Position numbers and translations under genes: made by a program. The notes under the pieces are model-generated. The model ran no database searches and was not told where the DNA came from. It was given only the letters and a program-made list of their open reading frames with translations. This document shows, in pieces, positions 37,332-46,986 of a stretch of 64,000 nt of DNA. The first letter of the stretch is position 1. Each line of letters begins with the position of its first letter. This DNA comes from Vibrio hyugaensis (lineage in GTDB: Bacteria > Pseudomonadota > Gammaproteobacteria > Enterobacterales > Vibrionaceae): the NCBI RefSeq assembly GCF_002906655.1, contig NZ_CP025794.1, positions 3,286,001 to 3,350,000 of the forward strand. Reading direction: 5' to 3'.

Positions 37332-37913
37332 CTACAAAATATCTAGCCCTTGTTTTTGCAGCATGTCGATCAAATCAATAAGCGGCAGCCCGACTAACGT
37401 ATTCGGATCTTTGCCGACTAACTTCTTAAACAGACAAATCCCCATGCCTTCACTCTTAAAACTGCCTGCGCAGTAAAATGGCTCTTCTCTATCGACGTAA
37501 CGTTCGATTTGTTCTTGGGTTAACGCTCTAAAATGCACTTCAAACGTATCGAAGCCGACCTCAGTATGGTTCGTATTAGTGTTGTGTACGGCAAGGCCAG
37601 TATAGAAAGTGATAGTTTTACCGCTTTGAGCTAATAATTGCTTAATGGCGTTTTCTCGGTTCAACGGCTTGCCAACTATATTACCGTCAATAACACAGAC
37701 TTGGTCACTGCCTATCACTAAGCTGTTATCGGTTGTGTCACAAGAGGTGGCTTTACTAATTGCGAGCCTTTGCACCAGTTCTAAAGGTGTCTCGTTCGGC
37801 AAAGGTGTCTCGTCGCTGTTCGGTGACAAGCAAGTAAAAGGCACTGCTAGTTTTTCAAGCAGTTGTTTACGAAAAGGGGAGGTTGAGGCTAAAACCAGTT
37901 GGTAATTTTTCAT
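37332..37913 (-). CDS. maf: Maf-like nucleotide pyrophosphatase, YceF subgroup
   Basis: House-cleaning pyrophosphatase of 193 residues; the YceF subgroup prefers 7-methyl-GTP in E. coli. Motifs: LASTSPFRKQLLEKL at the N-terminus, SDETP near 35, GSDQVC near 68 and YCAGSFKSEGMGI near 147. It is transcribed on the opposite strand to its neighbours, between rluC and yceD, the same order as in E. coli (yceF). Confidence 0.93.
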   Translation of the reverse strand: MKNYQLVLASTSPFRKQLLEKLAVPFTCLSPNSDETPLPNETPLELVQRLAISKATSCDTTDNSLVIGSDQVCVIDGNIVGKPLNRENAIKQLLAQSGKTITFYTGLAVHNTNTNHTEVGFDTFEVHFRALTQEQIERYVDREEPFYCAGSFKSEGMGICLFKKLVGKDPNTLVGLPLIDLIDMLQKQGLDIL

Positions 37914-38024
37914 TTTGAATTACAATTCGCACAAGCATTTCCAATAGGATAATCGATCAAAATCGATTCTGGCTAATGCTCTGTATGTTAAGCGTAAAAA
38001 AGTACAACTTTTTTGCCTTTTTCT

Positions 38025-38053
38025 TTGACTAATTTTGATTTGGAAGATAATAT
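38025..38053 (+). promoter_or_regulatory. Strong sigma-70 promoter of yceD-rpmF
   Basis: -35 TTGACT (38025-38030), 17-bp spacer, -10 TAATAT (38048-38053). The -10 ends only 9 bp before the yceD ATG, so the transcript start would coincide with, or nearly touch, the start codon. Confidence 0.8.
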
Positions 38054-38062
38054 TCGCGCCCT

Positions 38063-38587
38063 ATGCAAAAGGTAAAAATACCGCGAACGGTTGATCCGGC
38101 GAAGTCCGCACAGAAACGATTAGATTACGATGGCATCATCCAAGCTAGTCTTTTCAAGCGCTTAGCGGAAACAACTGAAGGCGTAAAACGCGACGCAGAA
38201 GTCTCATTGTCATTTGATCTTGATGAACAGCGACTTGTTGTTATCTCTGGTAAAGCTAACATCGAAGTCGATTTAGAGTGTCAGCGTTGTAATGAGGTAT
38301 TCACACATCAGTGTGAAGTTGAATTCCTTTACACTCCTTACTACGGTGAGAAGACGGAAGAGGAAGCACCAGAAATTTATGATTTGGTAGATCTAAATGA
38401 GTACGGTGAATTAGACCTTATACAACTAGTTGAAGACGAGTTCATCTTAACATTGCCTCAAATCGCAATGCACGACGAAGCGGATTGTAGCGTTGATTCA
38501 AATAACATGGTTTTTGGTGAGATTCCTGAAGAAATTGAGGAACAAAAACCGAATCCATTCGACGTTTTGAAAAATCTGAAAAAGTAA
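38063..38587 (+). CDS. yceD: YceD (DUF177), large ribosomal RNA subunit accumulation protein
   Basis: A 174-residue protein of the DUF177 family, needed for normal 23S rRNA accumulation in E. coli and plants. It starts MQKVKIPRTVDPAKSAQKR, matching the E. coli start, which fixes ATG 38063. A zinc-like CxxC (LECQRCNEVF) lies near residue 73, with a further Cys in DEADCSV, and it ends KPNPFDVLKNLKK. There is no Shine-Dalgarno; the promoter -10 box sits 9 bp upstream. It is followed 59 bp later by rpmF. Confidence 0.95.
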   Translation: MQKVKIPRTVDPAKSAQKRLDYDGIIQASLFKRLAETTEGVKRDAEVSLSFDLDEQRLVVISGKANIEVDLECQRCNEVFTHQCEVEFLYTPYYGEKTEEEAPEIYDLVDLNEYGELDLIQLVEDEFILTLPQIAMHDEADCSVDSNNMVFGEIPEEIEEQKPNPFDVLKNLKK

Positions 38588-38646
38588 CTGGTGTGGTAGC
38601 CGCTTCTTCTTTAGGTTTTTAACCCAATAGTATAGGAGTAGGGTCA

Positions 38647-38817
38647 ATGGCCGTACAGAAAAACCGTAAAACTCGTTCTAAGCGCGGTATGCGTCGTTCA
38701 CACGATGCGCTAACTACAGCTGCACTATCTGTAGACGCGACTTCTGGTGAAACTCACCTACGCCACAACGTAACTGCTGAAGGTTACTACCGTGGTCAAA
38801 AGGTTATCAACAAGTAA
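38647..38817 (+). CDS. rpmF: 50S ribosomal protein L32
   Basis: A 56-residue ribosomal protein, [20 protein letters not shown] at its N-terminus and [10 protein letters not shown] at its end, the standard gamma-proteobacterial L32. TAGGAGTAGGG precedes ATG 38647. It lies between yceD and plsX in one transcription unit, linking ribosome synthesis to lipid synthesis. Confidence 0.98.
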   Translation: MAVQKNRKTRSKRGMRRSHDALTTAALSVDATSGETHLRHNVTAEGYYRGQKVINK

Positions 38818-38827
38818 GGTTGAACCT

Positions 38828-39853
38828 TTGCAAAGTATTACCGTTGCACTTGATGCAATGGGCGGGGATTTCGGTCCACGCGTAACAGTGCCTGCCGCCG
38901 TGCAGGCACTGTCTCATTTCCCAGAGCTAAAAGTGATTCTTATAGGTGATCAACCTCTGATCACGTCTCAATTATCCCAACTAGGCACCTCGACCAGTTC
39001 TCGTTTGAGCATTCTTCATAGCGAGAAAGTGATTTCAAATTCAGAAAAGCCTTCATTAGCATTACGTAACAGCCAAAACAGCTCTATGCGTATGGCTATC
39101 GATCTCGTTTCTGAAAACGGAGCAGATGCATGTGTGAGTGGTGGGAACACCGGTGCCCTTATGGCGCTCTCACGATTTATTCTTAAACTGCTTCCTGGTA
39201 TTGAGCGTCCTGCTTTAGTTTCCGCATTACCAACCATCAGTGGCAAACGTACTTGGATGTTAGATCTTGGTGCAAATGTGTCGTGCGATGCTGACAGTTT
39301 ATTTCAGTTTGCTGTAATGGGCAGTGCATTAGCCGAAGAGCATCTTGGCCACCCACCTCGAGTGGCGGTACTGAATATTGGTGCTGAAGAAATTAAAGGA
39401 AACGATTTAGTCAAACGCTGTGCAGAAATGCTTTCTCAAACCGACGCAATTAATTTTGTGGGTTATATTGAAGGTAATCAAATTTTGCATGACGTGGCCG
39501 ATGTCATTGTTTGTGATGGCTTTGTCGGTAACGTATGCTTAAAAGCCAGCGAGGGAACAGCGCAACTCTTTATCGAAAAACTAAAAACCAGCATGATGGC
39601 ATCAACGATAAAGGGATGGATTGCTAGAAAACTGTTTTCTCGGCTATTTAATGAACTAAAAACACTGAACCCCGACCAGTATAACGGCGCAAGTTTGCTA
39701 GGATTGCGCGGCATCGTCATAAAAAGCCATGGAAGTGCGGATGTATCTGCGATTGTCAATGCACTTGGCGAGGCAGTACACGAGGTCAAACGACAAGTAC
39801 CAAGCCGTATTAGCGATCGTTTGGAAGCGGTTTTACTCGAGAGGCATTATTAG
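38828..39853 (+). CDS. plsX: Phosphate acyltransferase PlsX
   Basis: Makes acyl phosphate from acyl-ACP, feeding phospholipid synthesis. About 341 residues. It starts at TTG 38828, giving [17 protein letters not shown], the family beginning. AAGG at 38816-38819 sits 8 nt upstream, overlapping the rpmF stop region. A GTG at 38792 would extend the protein into rpmF and is rejected. Motifs [12 protein letters not shown] and [15 protein letters not shown] are typical. It is followed closely by fabH (5 bp). Confidence 0.95.
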   Translation: MQSITVALDAMGGDFGPRVTVPAAVQALSHFPELKVILIGDQPLITSQLSQLGTSTSSRLSILHSEKVISNSEKPSLALRNSQNSSMRMAIDLVSENGADACVSGGNTGALMALSRFILKLLPGIERPALVSALPTISGKRTWMLDLGANVSCDADSLFQFAVMGSALAEEHLGHPPRVAVLNIGAEEIKGNDLVKRCAEMLSQTDAINFVGYIEGNQILHDVADVIVCDGFVGNVCLKASEGTAQLFIEKLKTSMMASTIKGWIARKLFSRLFNELKTLNPDQYNGASLLGLRGIVIKSHGSADVSAIVNALGEAVHEVKRQVPSRISDRLEAVLLERHY

Positions 39854-39858
39854 TCTTC

Positions 39859-40809
39859 ATGTATAGCAAAATTTTAGGTACTGGCAGCTACCTGCCATCT
39901 CAGGTGCGTACTAACGCAGACCTAGAGAAAATGGTAGATACAAGTGACGAGTGGATCGTAGCTCGTACTGGTATTAAAGAGCGTCGAATTGCAGCAGAAG
40001 ATGAAACAGTTGCAGATATGGCATTCTACGCAGCTGCAAACGCTATCGATATGGCCGGCATCGACAAAAACGATATCGACCTGATTATCGTTGCTACTAC
40101 TAGCAGTAGCCATACTTTCCCTTCATCTGCGTGTCAGGTGCAAGGAAAGCTTGGCATTAAAGGTTGTCCTGCATTCGACTTAGCCGCTGCTTGTTCAGGC
40201 TTTGTATACGCATTGTCTGTTGCTGATCAACACATCAAATCTGGCATGTGCAAAAATGTGCTTGTGATTGGTGCAGACGCATTGTCGAAAACATGTGATC
40301 CAACGGATCGCTCAACTATCATCTTATTTGGTGATGCTGCGGGTGCCGTTGTCCTTGGTGCAAGCGAAGAGCCTGGCATTATTTCTACGCACGTATATTC
40401 AGACGGCCAGTTTGGCGATCTATTGAGCCTGCCTGTTCCTGAACGTGGTAAAGATGCGAACAAGTGGCTGCATATGGCTGGAAACGAAGTGTTCAAAGTA
40501 GCCGTTACTCAGCTTTCAAGGCTAGTAAAAGATACGCTTGAAGCGAACGACATGCATAAGTCTGAACTAGACTGGCTGGTTCCGCATCAAGCGAACTACC
40601 GCATCATTTCAGCGACAGCGAAGAAGCTTTCGATGTCACTAGACCAAGTCGTGATTACACTTGATAAACACGGCAACACATCAGCAGCAACCGTGCCAAC
40701 AGCACTGGATGAAGCGGTACGTGATGGTCGTATTAAACGTGGTCAAACTCTGCTTCTTGAAGCGTTTGGCGGCGGATTCACTTGGGGCTCAGCTCTGGTG
40801 AAGTTCTAA
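39859..40809 (+). CDS. fabH: 3-oxoacyl-ACP synthase III
   Basis: Starts fatty-acid synthesis by condensing acetyl-CoA with malonyl-ACP. 316 residues. The catalytic triad is visible: Cys112 in AAACSGF, His in VPHQANYRI (about 243) and Asn in KHGNTSAA (about 273). The start follows plsX by 5 bp, implying cotranscription. Ordinary type II FAS enzyme. Confidence 0.97.
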   Translation: MYSKILGTGSYLPSQVRTNADLEKMVDTSDEWIVARTGIKERRIAAEDETVADMAFYAAANAIDMAGIDKNDIDLIIVATTSSSHTFPSSACQVQGKLGIKGCPAFDLAAACSGFVYALSVADQHIKSGMCKNVLVIGADALSKTCDPTDRSTIILFGDAAGAVVLGASEEPGIISTHVYSDGQFGDLLSLPVPERGKDANKWLHMAGNEVFKVAVTQLSRLVKDTLEANDMHKSELDWLVPHQANYRIISATAKKLSMSLDQVVITLDKHGNTSAATVPTALDEAVRDGRIKRGQTLLLEAFGGGFTWGSALVKF

Positions 40810-40885
40810 CTTTCACAAGAATTCAAAATTTAAGATGCGCTGCGGTGCATCTTATTTCTTTTTACTTTGCTTAAAGGAAAACAAC

Positions 40886-41809
40886 ATGAGCAAGTTTGCT
40901 ATCGTATTTCCAGGTCAAGGTTCACAAGCTGTAGGTATGCTTGCTGACCTAGGCGAACAATATGACGTAGTGAAACAAACATTTGCAGAAGCATCTGACG
41001 CACTAGGTTACGACCTATGGGCGCTTGTTCAAAATGGACCTGCAGAAGATCTAAACCAAACTTTCCGTACTCAGCCTGCATTACTAGCTTCATCTGTGGC
41101 TATCTGGCGTGTATGGCAAGATCTTGGTCTAGAGCAACCAGCAAACCTAGCGGGTCACAGCCTAGGTGAGTACTCAGCGCTTGTGTGTGCTGGTGTGATT
41201 GACTTTAAAGAAGCAATCAAACTGGTTGAGCTACGTGGTCAACTGATGCAAGAAGCGGTACCTGCGGGTACTGGTGCAATGTACGCGATCATCGGTTTAG
41301 ATGATGAAGCCATTGCAAAAGCTTGTGAAGAAGCAGCACAAGGTGACGTCGTTTCTCCAGTAAACTTCAACTCGCCTGGTCAAGTTGTTATTGCAGGTAG
41401 CAAAGACGCAGTAGCGCGCGCAGGCGCACTATGTAAAGAAGCAGGTGCTAAACGTGCACTTCCTCTTCCAGTTTCTGTGCCTTCACACTGTGCACTAATG
41501 AAACCAGCAGCAGAGAAACTAGCCGTTGCGCTAGAGTCTATTGAATTCAATGCGCCACAGCTTCCAGTAATCAACAACGTTGATGTGGCAGCAGAAACGG
41601 ATCCTGCAAAAATCAAAGATGCACTTGTTCGCCAGTTACACAGCCCAGTTCGCTGGACTGAGAGCGTGCAGCTAATGAGTGAGCAAGGCGTAGAAAATCT
41701 TCTTGAGCTTGGTCCTGGTAAAGTACTGACAGGTCTAACAAAACGTATCGTGAAAACACTAAGCGCAGCAGCTGTTAACGACGTCGCGTCGCTAGAAGCC
41801 GCTAAGTAA
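40886..41809 (+). CDS. fabD: Malonyl-CoA-ACP transacylase
   Basis: Transfers malonyl from CoA to ACP. About 307 residues. It starts MSKFAIVFPGQGSQAVGM, catalytic Ser92 is in AGHSLGEYSAL, and the partner His is in VPSHCALM. ATG 40886 has AAAGGAA upstream (about 8 nt); the open frame back to 40835 is an intergenic readthrough and is rejected. Confidence 0.97.
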   Translation: MSKFAIVFPGQGSQAVGMLADLGEQYDVVKQTFAEASDALGYDLWALVQNGPAEDLNQTFRTQPALLASSVAIWRVWQDLGLEQPANLAGHSLGEYSALVCAGVIDFKEAIKLVELRGQLMQEAVPAGTGAMYAIIGLDDEAIAKACEEAAQGDVVSPVNFNSPGQVVIAGSKDAVARAGALCKEAGAKRALPLPVSVPSHCALMKPAAEKLAVALESIEFNAPQLPVINNVDVAAETDPAKIKDALVRQLHSPVRWTESVQLMSEQGVENLLELGPGKVLTGLTKRIVKTLSAAAVNDVASLEAAK

Positions 41810-41840
41810 TTTACTCACGATAAGAAAAGGAAAACACAAC

Positions 41841-42578
41841 ATGATGAATCTAGAAGGTAAAATTGCCCTAGTGACAGGCGCGAGCCGTGGCATCGGTCGT
41901 GCAATTGCTGAACTTCTTGTTGAACGCGGTGCGACAGTTATCGGTACTGCAACGTCTGAAGGCGGCGCAGCAGCGATCAGCGAATACCTAGGTGAAAATG
42001 GCAAAGGCCTTGCACTTAACGTAACTGACGTTGAGTCAATCGAAGCGACACTAAAAAACATCAACGATGAGTTTGGTGCGATCGATATCCTAGTTAACAA
42101 CGCTGGTATCACGCGTGATAACCTACTTATGCGCATGAAAGATGATGAGTGGAATGACATCATCAATACGAACCTAACGCCTATCTATCGCATGTCTAAA
42201 GCGGTTTTACGCGGCATGATGAAAAAACGTGCGGGTCGTATCATCAATGTAGGTTCAGTTGTTGGTACTATGGGTAACGCTGGTCAAACTAACTATGCTG
42301 CAGCAAAAGCGGGCGTGATTGGCTTTACTAAGTCGATGGCTCGTGAAGTTGCTTCTCGTGGCGTGACAGTAAATACAGTAGCACCTGGTTTTATTGAAAC
42401 TGACATGACTAAGGCGCTAAATGATGACCAACGTGCAGCAACGTTGTCAAACGTGCCTGCAGGTCGTCTAGGTGACCCACGTGAAATTGCATCAGCAGTT
42501 GTGTTCCTTGCTTCACCTGAAGCGGCTTACATTACTGGTGAAACTTTGCATGTAAATGGTGGCATGTACATGGTTTAA
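41841..42578 (+). CDS. fabG: 3-oxoacyl-ACP reductase FabG
   Basis: NADPH-dependent ketoreductase of the elongation cycle. 245 residues, a short-chain dehydrogenase fold. The cofactor loop is TGASRGIGRAI, followed by VNNAGITRDN, Ser in NVGSVVG and the YxxxK pair in TNYAAAKAG. An alternative ATG three bases downstream would shorten it by one residue. It belongs to the fab cluster, 31 bp after fabD. Confidence 0.97.
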   Translation: MMNLEGKIALVTGASRGIGRAIAELLVERGATVIGTATSEGGAAAISEYLGENGKGLALNVTDVESIEATLKNINDEFGAIDILVNNAGITRDNLLMRMKDDEWNDIINTNLTPIYRMSKAVLRGMMKKRAGRIINVGSVVGTMGNAGQTNYAAAKAGVIGFTKSMAREVASRGVTVNTVAPGFIETDMTKALNDDQRAATLSNVPAGRLGDPREIASAVVFLASPEAAYITGETLHVNGGMYMV

Positions 42579-42660
42579 TGCACAGTTCGCGCAAAATAAG
42601 CTGTTTTACTTTGTGAAAAATAGCCTATAGTTGCTGTTAACTGTCATTAAGTTGTCATGC

Positions 42661-42683
42661 TCATGCGCAAGATTTGTGCATGA
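42661..42683. promoter_or_regulatory. Palindrome in the fabG-acpP gap, candidate operator
   Basis: TCATGCGCA (42661-42669) and TGTGCATGA (42675-42683) match 8 of 9 as an inverted repeat around AGATT. It lies 141 bp upstream of the acpP start. The regulator is unknown. Confidence 0.35.
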
Positions 42684-42740
42684 TTTAAGTCAAAAATGTA
42701 TTGAAATTCGGTTAAATTCGCTAATTTTGTGGTTTGACCA

Positions 42741-42756
42741 GCAAGGACCCCCTTGC
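42741..42756 (+). promoter_or_regulatory. Small hairpin in the acpP leader
   Basis: GCAAGG (42741-42746) / CCTTGC (42751-42756) with ACCC loop, 68 bp before the acpP ATG. Possibly a 5' mRNA stability element; no U tract. Confidence 0.35.
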
Positions 42757-42823
42757 AACTTTCAATAGTTCGAATAAACTACGGAATCATCGCATTAGGC
42801 GAAATCTGTAAAGGAAAAGAAAA

Positions 42824-43057
42824 ATGAGCAACATCGAAGAACGCGTAAAGAAAATCATTGTTGAACAGCTAGGTGTAGACGAAGCAGAAGTTAAAAACGA
42901 AGCTTCATTTGTTGATGATCTAGGTGCTGATTCTCTAGACACTGTAGAGCTAGTTATGGCTCTAGAAGAGGAATTCGACACTGAGATTCCTGACGAAGAA
43001 GCTGAGAAAATCACTACTGTTCAAGCTGCAATCGACTACGTAAACAGCGCTCAGTAA
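42824..43057 (+). CDS. acpP: Acyl carrier protein
   Basis: Carries growing acyl chains on a phosphopantetheine arm. 77 residues, strongly acidic. The arm attaches to Ser37 in [20 protein letters not shown] precedes ATG 42824 by about 7 nt. A 245-bp gap upstream, with a palindrome and hairpin, suggests an extra promoter for this very abundant protein, as in E. coli. Confidence 0.98.
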
Positions 43058-43067
43058 TTATCTCTCC

Positions 43068-43090
43068 CAGGCGGTCTCCTAGACCGCCTG
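43068..43090 (+). terminator. Hairpin after acpP (partial terminator or mRNA-stabilising stem)
   Basis: Perfect 10-bp stem CAGGCGGTCT (43068-43077) / AGACCGCCTG (43081-43090), CCT loop, but only a mixed TGTTCTTTCT tail. It probably caps the acpP mRNA while letting some transcription pass into fabF. Confidence 0.55.
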
Positions 43091-43150
43091 TGTTCTTTCT
43101 AACTTCTTCTATCCTCTCATAGAAACATTCAATTCCCGGAGAATTATATC

Positions 43151-44398
43151 GTGTCCAAGCGTCGTGTAGTTGTCACTGGCATGGGTATGTTGTCACCGGT
43201 AGGCAACACAGTCGAATCATCTTGGAAAGCCCTGCTAGAAGGTCAAAGTGGTATTGTTAACATCGAACATTTCGATGCAACAAACTTCTCAACTCGTTTT
43301 GCAGGTCTTGTAAAAGATTTCGATTGCACAGAGTACATGTCTAAAAAAGATGCGCGTAAAATGGATCTATTCATCCAATACGGCATTGCTGCTGGTATCC
43401 AAGCGCTAGATGACTCTGGCTTACAAATTACCGAAGAAAACGCGGCTCGAGTTGGTGTTGCAATCGGCTCAGGCATTGGCGGCCTAGACCTTATCGAAAC
43501 AGGTCATACAGCACTTGTTGATAAAGGCCCTCGCAAAGTTAGCCCATTTTTTGTTCCTTCGACCATCGTAAACATGGTTGCAGGTAACCTATCTATCATG
43601 CGTGGTCTTCGTGGTCCAAACATCGCGATCTCTACAGCATGTACTACTGGTCTTCACAACATTGGCCACGCGGCACGTATGATCGCATACGGTGACGCTG
43701 AAGCTATGGTTGCTGGTGGTGCTGAAAAAGCATCTACTCCACTAGGTATGGCTGGTTTTGGTGCAGCAAAAGCGCTTTCTACTCGCAATGACGAACCACA
43801 AAAAGCGTCTCGTCCTTGGGATAAAGGCCGTGATGGTTTCGTTCTTGGTGACGGTGCCGGTATTATGGTTCTTGAAGAGTATGAACACGCGAAAGCACGC
43901 GGCGCTAAGATTTACGCAGAGCTTGTTGGCTTTGGCATGTCTGGCGACGCTTACCACATGACTTCTCCAAGTGAAGATGGTTCAGGTGGTGCTCTAGCGA
44001 TGGAAGCAGCAATGCGTGACGCAAACATCACAGGTACTCAAGTTGGTTACGTGAATGCTCACGGTACATCAACGCCTGCGGGTGACGTTGCTGAAATCAA
44101 GGGTGTGAAACGTGCTCTTGGTGAAGAAGGCTCTAAGCAAGTACTTGTCTCTTCGACTAAATCGATGACTGGTCACCTACTAGGTGCTGCAGGTTCGGTT
44201 GAAGCTATTATTACGGTTCTATCGCTGGTTGACCAAATTGTTCCACCAACGATCAACCTTGATGATCCAGAAGAAGGCTTAGATATCGACCTTGTGCCGC
44301 ACACAGCGCGTAAAGTTGATATGGAATACGCTATCTGTAATTCGTTCGGCTTCGGCGGAACAAACGGTTCGCTTGTATTCAAAAAATTTGCTGAGTAA
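43151..44398 (+). CDS. fabF: 3-oxoacyl-ACP synthase II
   Basis: Condensing enzyme that extends acyl-ACP, important for temperature control of unsaturated chains. 415 residues from a GTG start at 43151, with GGAGAA about 8 nt upstream. It opens [20 protein letters not shown]. Active-site Cys164 is in [10 protein letters not shown], and the two His residues are in VNAHGTSTP and [12 protein letters not shown]. It follows acpP by 93 bp with a strong hairpin between. Confidence 0.97.
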   Translation: MSKRRVVVTGMGMLSPVGNTVESSWKALLEGQSGIVNIEHFDATNFSTRFAGLVKDFDCTEYMSKKDARKMDLFIQYGIAAGIQALDDSGLQITEENAARVGVAIGSGIGGLDLIETGHTALVDKGPRKVSPFFVPSTIVNMVAGNLSIMRGLRGPNIAISTACTTGLHNIGHAARMIAYGDAEAMVAGGAEKASTPLGMAGFGAAKALSTRNDEPQKASRPWDKGRDGFVLGDGAGIMVLEEYEHAKARGAKIYAELVGFGMSGDAYHMTSPSEDGSGGALAMEAAMRDANITGTQVGYVNAHGTSTPAGDVAEIKGVKRALGEEGSKQVLVSSTKSMTGHLLGAAGSVEAIITVLSLVDQIVPPTINLDDPEEGLDIDLVPHTARKVDMEYAICNSFGFGGTNGSLVFKKFAE

Positions 44399-44438
44399 AA
44401 ATCTCTAACACTGTTTAGAGACACGAAACTTGTATTCT

Positions 44439-44475
44439 AACGGCTCGATGCTTAGCATTGAGCCGTTTTGTTTTA
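44439..44475 (+). terminator. Terminator after fabF
   Basis: 13-bp stem AACGGCTCGATGC (44439-44451) / GCATTGAGCCGTT (44455-44467) with one G-U pair and TTA loop, then TTGTTTTATTT. It lies 30 bp before pabC, so pabC-tatD would need readthrough or its own promoter. Confidence 0.75.
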
Positions 44476-44504
44476 TTTGGCGCTCACAAAGCAAGGGTAT
44501 TTGA

Positions 44505-45320
44505 ATGTTCTGGGTAAATGGACTTCCACAAACGCACGTTTCAGTTAGCGATCGTTCTTTTCAGTATGGCGATGGCTGCTTCACCACTATTTTGACTAAA
44601 AAAGGTGAACTGGTTTATTGGCCAGAACATATCGAGCGGTTGGAGGCGTGCCTAAAAACATTACAAATACCTTCTCCAAATTGGTGCACTGTCCATGAAT
44701 GGGCTACCCAAGCTATTTTGAAAGATGAATTGGCAGGTATCAAAATTCACATCAGCCGTGGTGAAGGTGGGCGAGGGTACAGTCCAAGTGGCATTGAGGG
44801 ACCTACGGTCAGTGTCTCTAACTTTGCGTTTCCTTCTCATTATCCTTTTTGGCAAGAAAATGGTGTCCACTTAGGGGTCTGTGAAACCCGCCTTGGTATT
44901 CAACCGCTTCTGGCCGGACATAAGCATAATAACCGAATAGAACAAGTTCTCGCCAAAGCAGAAATCGAGGGCTCTGAATTTACCGATGCTGTGACGTTAA
45001 ATGTGCAAAATCATGTCATTGAAACTACAATGGCAAACCTTTTTTGGGTTAAAGATAATAGTGTGTTTACACCGGATTTGAGTTTATCTGGTGTTGCTGG
45101 CGTCCAGCGCCGTAAAGTTCTGGAATATTTAGATGTTATTGGTATTAAAGTGGCAGTGAGTACTTATTCGCTTGCCGAGCTGCTTGAAGCCGATGAGATC
45201 TGGATGTGTAACTCTCTATTAGGTGTTGCTCCTGTTAGGAGTATTACGTCGCAAAACAATAAGACTCTATTTCCAATTGGAAAATTGACACAACGACTTC
45301 AAGGGAATCTAAATACGTGA
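44505..45320 (+). CDS. pabC: Aminodeoxychorismate lyase
   Basis: PLP enzyme that releases p-aminobenzoate and pyruvate from aminodeoxychorismate, feeding folate synthesis. 271 residues of the class IV aminotransferase fold. MFWVNGLPQTHVSVSDRSFQYGDG-type N-terminus (seen as VSVSDRSFQYGDGCFTT), with the PLP lysine in AGHKHNNRIEQVLA. The stop overlaps the mltG start (GTGA), so the two are coupled. Confidence 0.94.
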   Translation: MFWVNGLPQTHVSVSDRSFQYGDGCFTTILTKKGELVYWPEHIERLEACLKTLQIPSPNWCTVHEWATQAILKDELAGIKIHISRGEGGRGYSPSGIEGPTVSVSNFAFPSHYPFWQENGVHLGVCETRLGIQPLLAGHKHNNRIEQVLAKAEIEGSEFTDAVTLNVQNHVIETTMANLFWVKDNSVFTPDLSLSGVAGVQRRKVLEYLDVIGIKVAVSTYSLAELLEADEIWMCNSLLGVAPVRSITSQNNKTLFPIGKLTQRLQGNLNT

Positions 45321-46333
45321 TTAAAAAACTGTTTGCTTTTGTTGTACTGATTGCCGTTATTGGTGCAGCTGGTGTTTTTTACGTTGTTTCACAGACTAAG
45401 CAATATGTTAACTCGCCAATTCTTATAGAGCAGCCTCAGCTGTTTACCGTAGAAAATGGCACCAGCTTTCACCGAGTGATGCGTGATCTTGTAAAAGACA
45501 ACATTATCGAAGCTTCTGATTACATTCGTTTAATGCCTCACCTTTACCCAGAGCTTCTTCAAGTGCGAGCAGGCACTTACCAACTTGAGCCTAATGTGTC
45601 GTTGTACGAAACTCTCGAACAACTTAATACTGGCAAAGAGCATCAATTTGCGATTACGTTTGTTGAGGGTAGCCGTTTTTCTGAGTGGGTCGAACAACTG
45701 AGTGCTGCGCCATATGTTAAGCATGATATGACAGATTTATCTGAAAAACAGATGGCGGAAAAATTGGGTATTAAACGAGATAAGCTAGAAGGTTTGTTTT
45801 TAGCAGAGACGTATCACTACACTGCGGGCGCAAGTGAAAGTCAAATTCTGAAGCGTGCTCATGATAAGTTGAATGCCATTTTGGATGCTCACTGGGAGCA
45901 ACGCCAAGAAAAACTGCCAATCAAAGATAAATATGAAGCATTGATCTTAGCGTCTATCATCGAGAAAGAGACGGCGATTGATTCTGAGCGTGAACGTGTA
46001 GCTTCTGTGTTTGTAAACCGTTTGAATAAACGTATGCGCCTACAAACTGACCCGACGGTTATCTATGGTATGGGCGATGCGTATGATGGCAACATCCGGA
46101 AGAAAGATTTACGAACACCAACGCCATACAACACTTACACGATTAATGGCTTGCCGCCAACACCAATTGCCATGGCTGGTGAAGCATCGATTGAAGCGGC
46201 TTTAAACCCAGAAAACAGCAACTATCTATATTTCGTAGCAAGTGGAAAGGGCGGACATGTATTTTCGAAATCCCTTGCTGAGCACAATCGTGCTGTACGT
46301 GCCTATTTAAGAGAACTAAGAAAGAACAAATGA
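45317..46333 (+). CDS. mltG: Endolytic murein transglycosylase MltG
   Basis: Inner-membrane enzyme that cuts growing peptidoglycan strands and so sets their length. 338 residues from a GTG start overlapping pabC. One N-terminal membrane helix ([20 protein letters not shown]), then a LysM-like part and the YceG domain with catalytic Glu in [11 protein letters not shown] near residue 217. The C-terminal [20 protein letters not shown] is typical. It overlaps tmk by 4 bp. Confidence 0.95.
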   Translation: MIKKLFAFVVLIAVIGAAGVFYVVSQTKQYVNSPILIEQPQLFTVENGTSFHRVMRDLVKDNIIEASDYIRLMPHLYPELLQVRAGTYQLEPNVSLYETLEQLNTGKEHQFAITFVEGSRFSEWVEQLSAAPYVKHDMTDLSEKQMAEKLGIKRDKLEGLFLAETYHYTAGASESQILKRAHDKLNAILDAHWEQRQEKLPIKDKYEALILASIIEKETAIDSERERVASVFVNRLNKRMRLQTDPTVIYGMGDAYDGNIRKKDLRTPTPYNTYTINGLPPTPIAMAGEASIEAALNPENSNYLYFVASGKGGHVFSKSLAEHNRAVRAYLRELRKNK

Positions 46334-46962
46334 TGAAAGCAAACTTTATTGTCGTTGAGGGCCTAGAAGGCGCGGGTAAAAGCACTGCCATTAAAACAGT
46401 TTTAGATACGCTAAAGATGGCGGGTATCGAAAACATTGTTAATACTCGTGAACCTGGTGGCACACCGCTAGCAGAAAAAATGCGTGCGCTTGTAAAAGAA
46501 GAGCATGAGGGTGAAGACCTAAAAGACATGACCGAACTGCTTTTGCTTTACGCAGCGCGTGTTCAGCTAGTCGAAAACGTCATCAAGCCAGCTCTAGCAA
46601 ACGAACAGTGGGTGGTGGGCGATCGTCATGATTTGTCTTCTCAGGCTTACCAAGGTGGTGGTCGTCAAATCGATGCATCTCTGATGAAGAACCTACGTGA
46701 TACCACGTTAGGTGAGTTCAAGCCTGCATTCACACTGTACATGGATATCGAACCACGTGTCGGTCTTGAGCGTGCTCGTGGTCGTGGCGAACTTGATCGT
46801 ATTGAAAAGATGGACATCAGCTTCTTTGAGCGTACTCGTGAGCGTTATTTAGAGCTGGCGAATGCAGACGACTCTATTGTTATTATCAACGCACAACAGA
46901 CGATTGAAGAAGTGTCACGAGACATCAAAGCCGCTCTTAATGAGTGGTTAGAGCAACAATAA
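46330..46962 (+). CDS. tmk: Thymidylate kinase
   Basis: Phosphorylates dTMP to dTDP. 210 residues. P-loop [13 protein letters not shown] near residue 9, DR(E/P)-type motif [14 protein letters not shown], and the lid region [12 protein letters not shown]. It starts in overlap with mltG (ATGA), and a second ATG at 46333 follows at once. It belongs to the conserved pabC-mltG-tmk-holB-tatD string. Confidence 0.97.
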   Translation: MMKANFIVVEGLEGAGKSTAIKTVLDTLKMAGIENIVNTREPGGTPLAEKMRALVKEEHEGEDLKDMTELLLLYAARVQLVENVIKPALANEQWVVGDRHDLSSQAYQGGGRQIDASLMKNLRDTTLGEFKPAFTLYMDIEPRVGLERARGRGELDRIEKMDISFFERTRERYLELANADDSIVIINAQQTIEEVSRDIKAALNEWLEQQ

Positions 46963-46986
46963 GTGATATCTGGATTGAGGTGATTC

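Noticed and set aside
38792..38827. Upstream GTG start for plsX inside rpmF
   Set aside because: Would overlap the L32 coding end and adds residues not found in PlsX; TTG 38828 has proper ribosome-site spacing and gives the family N-terminus.
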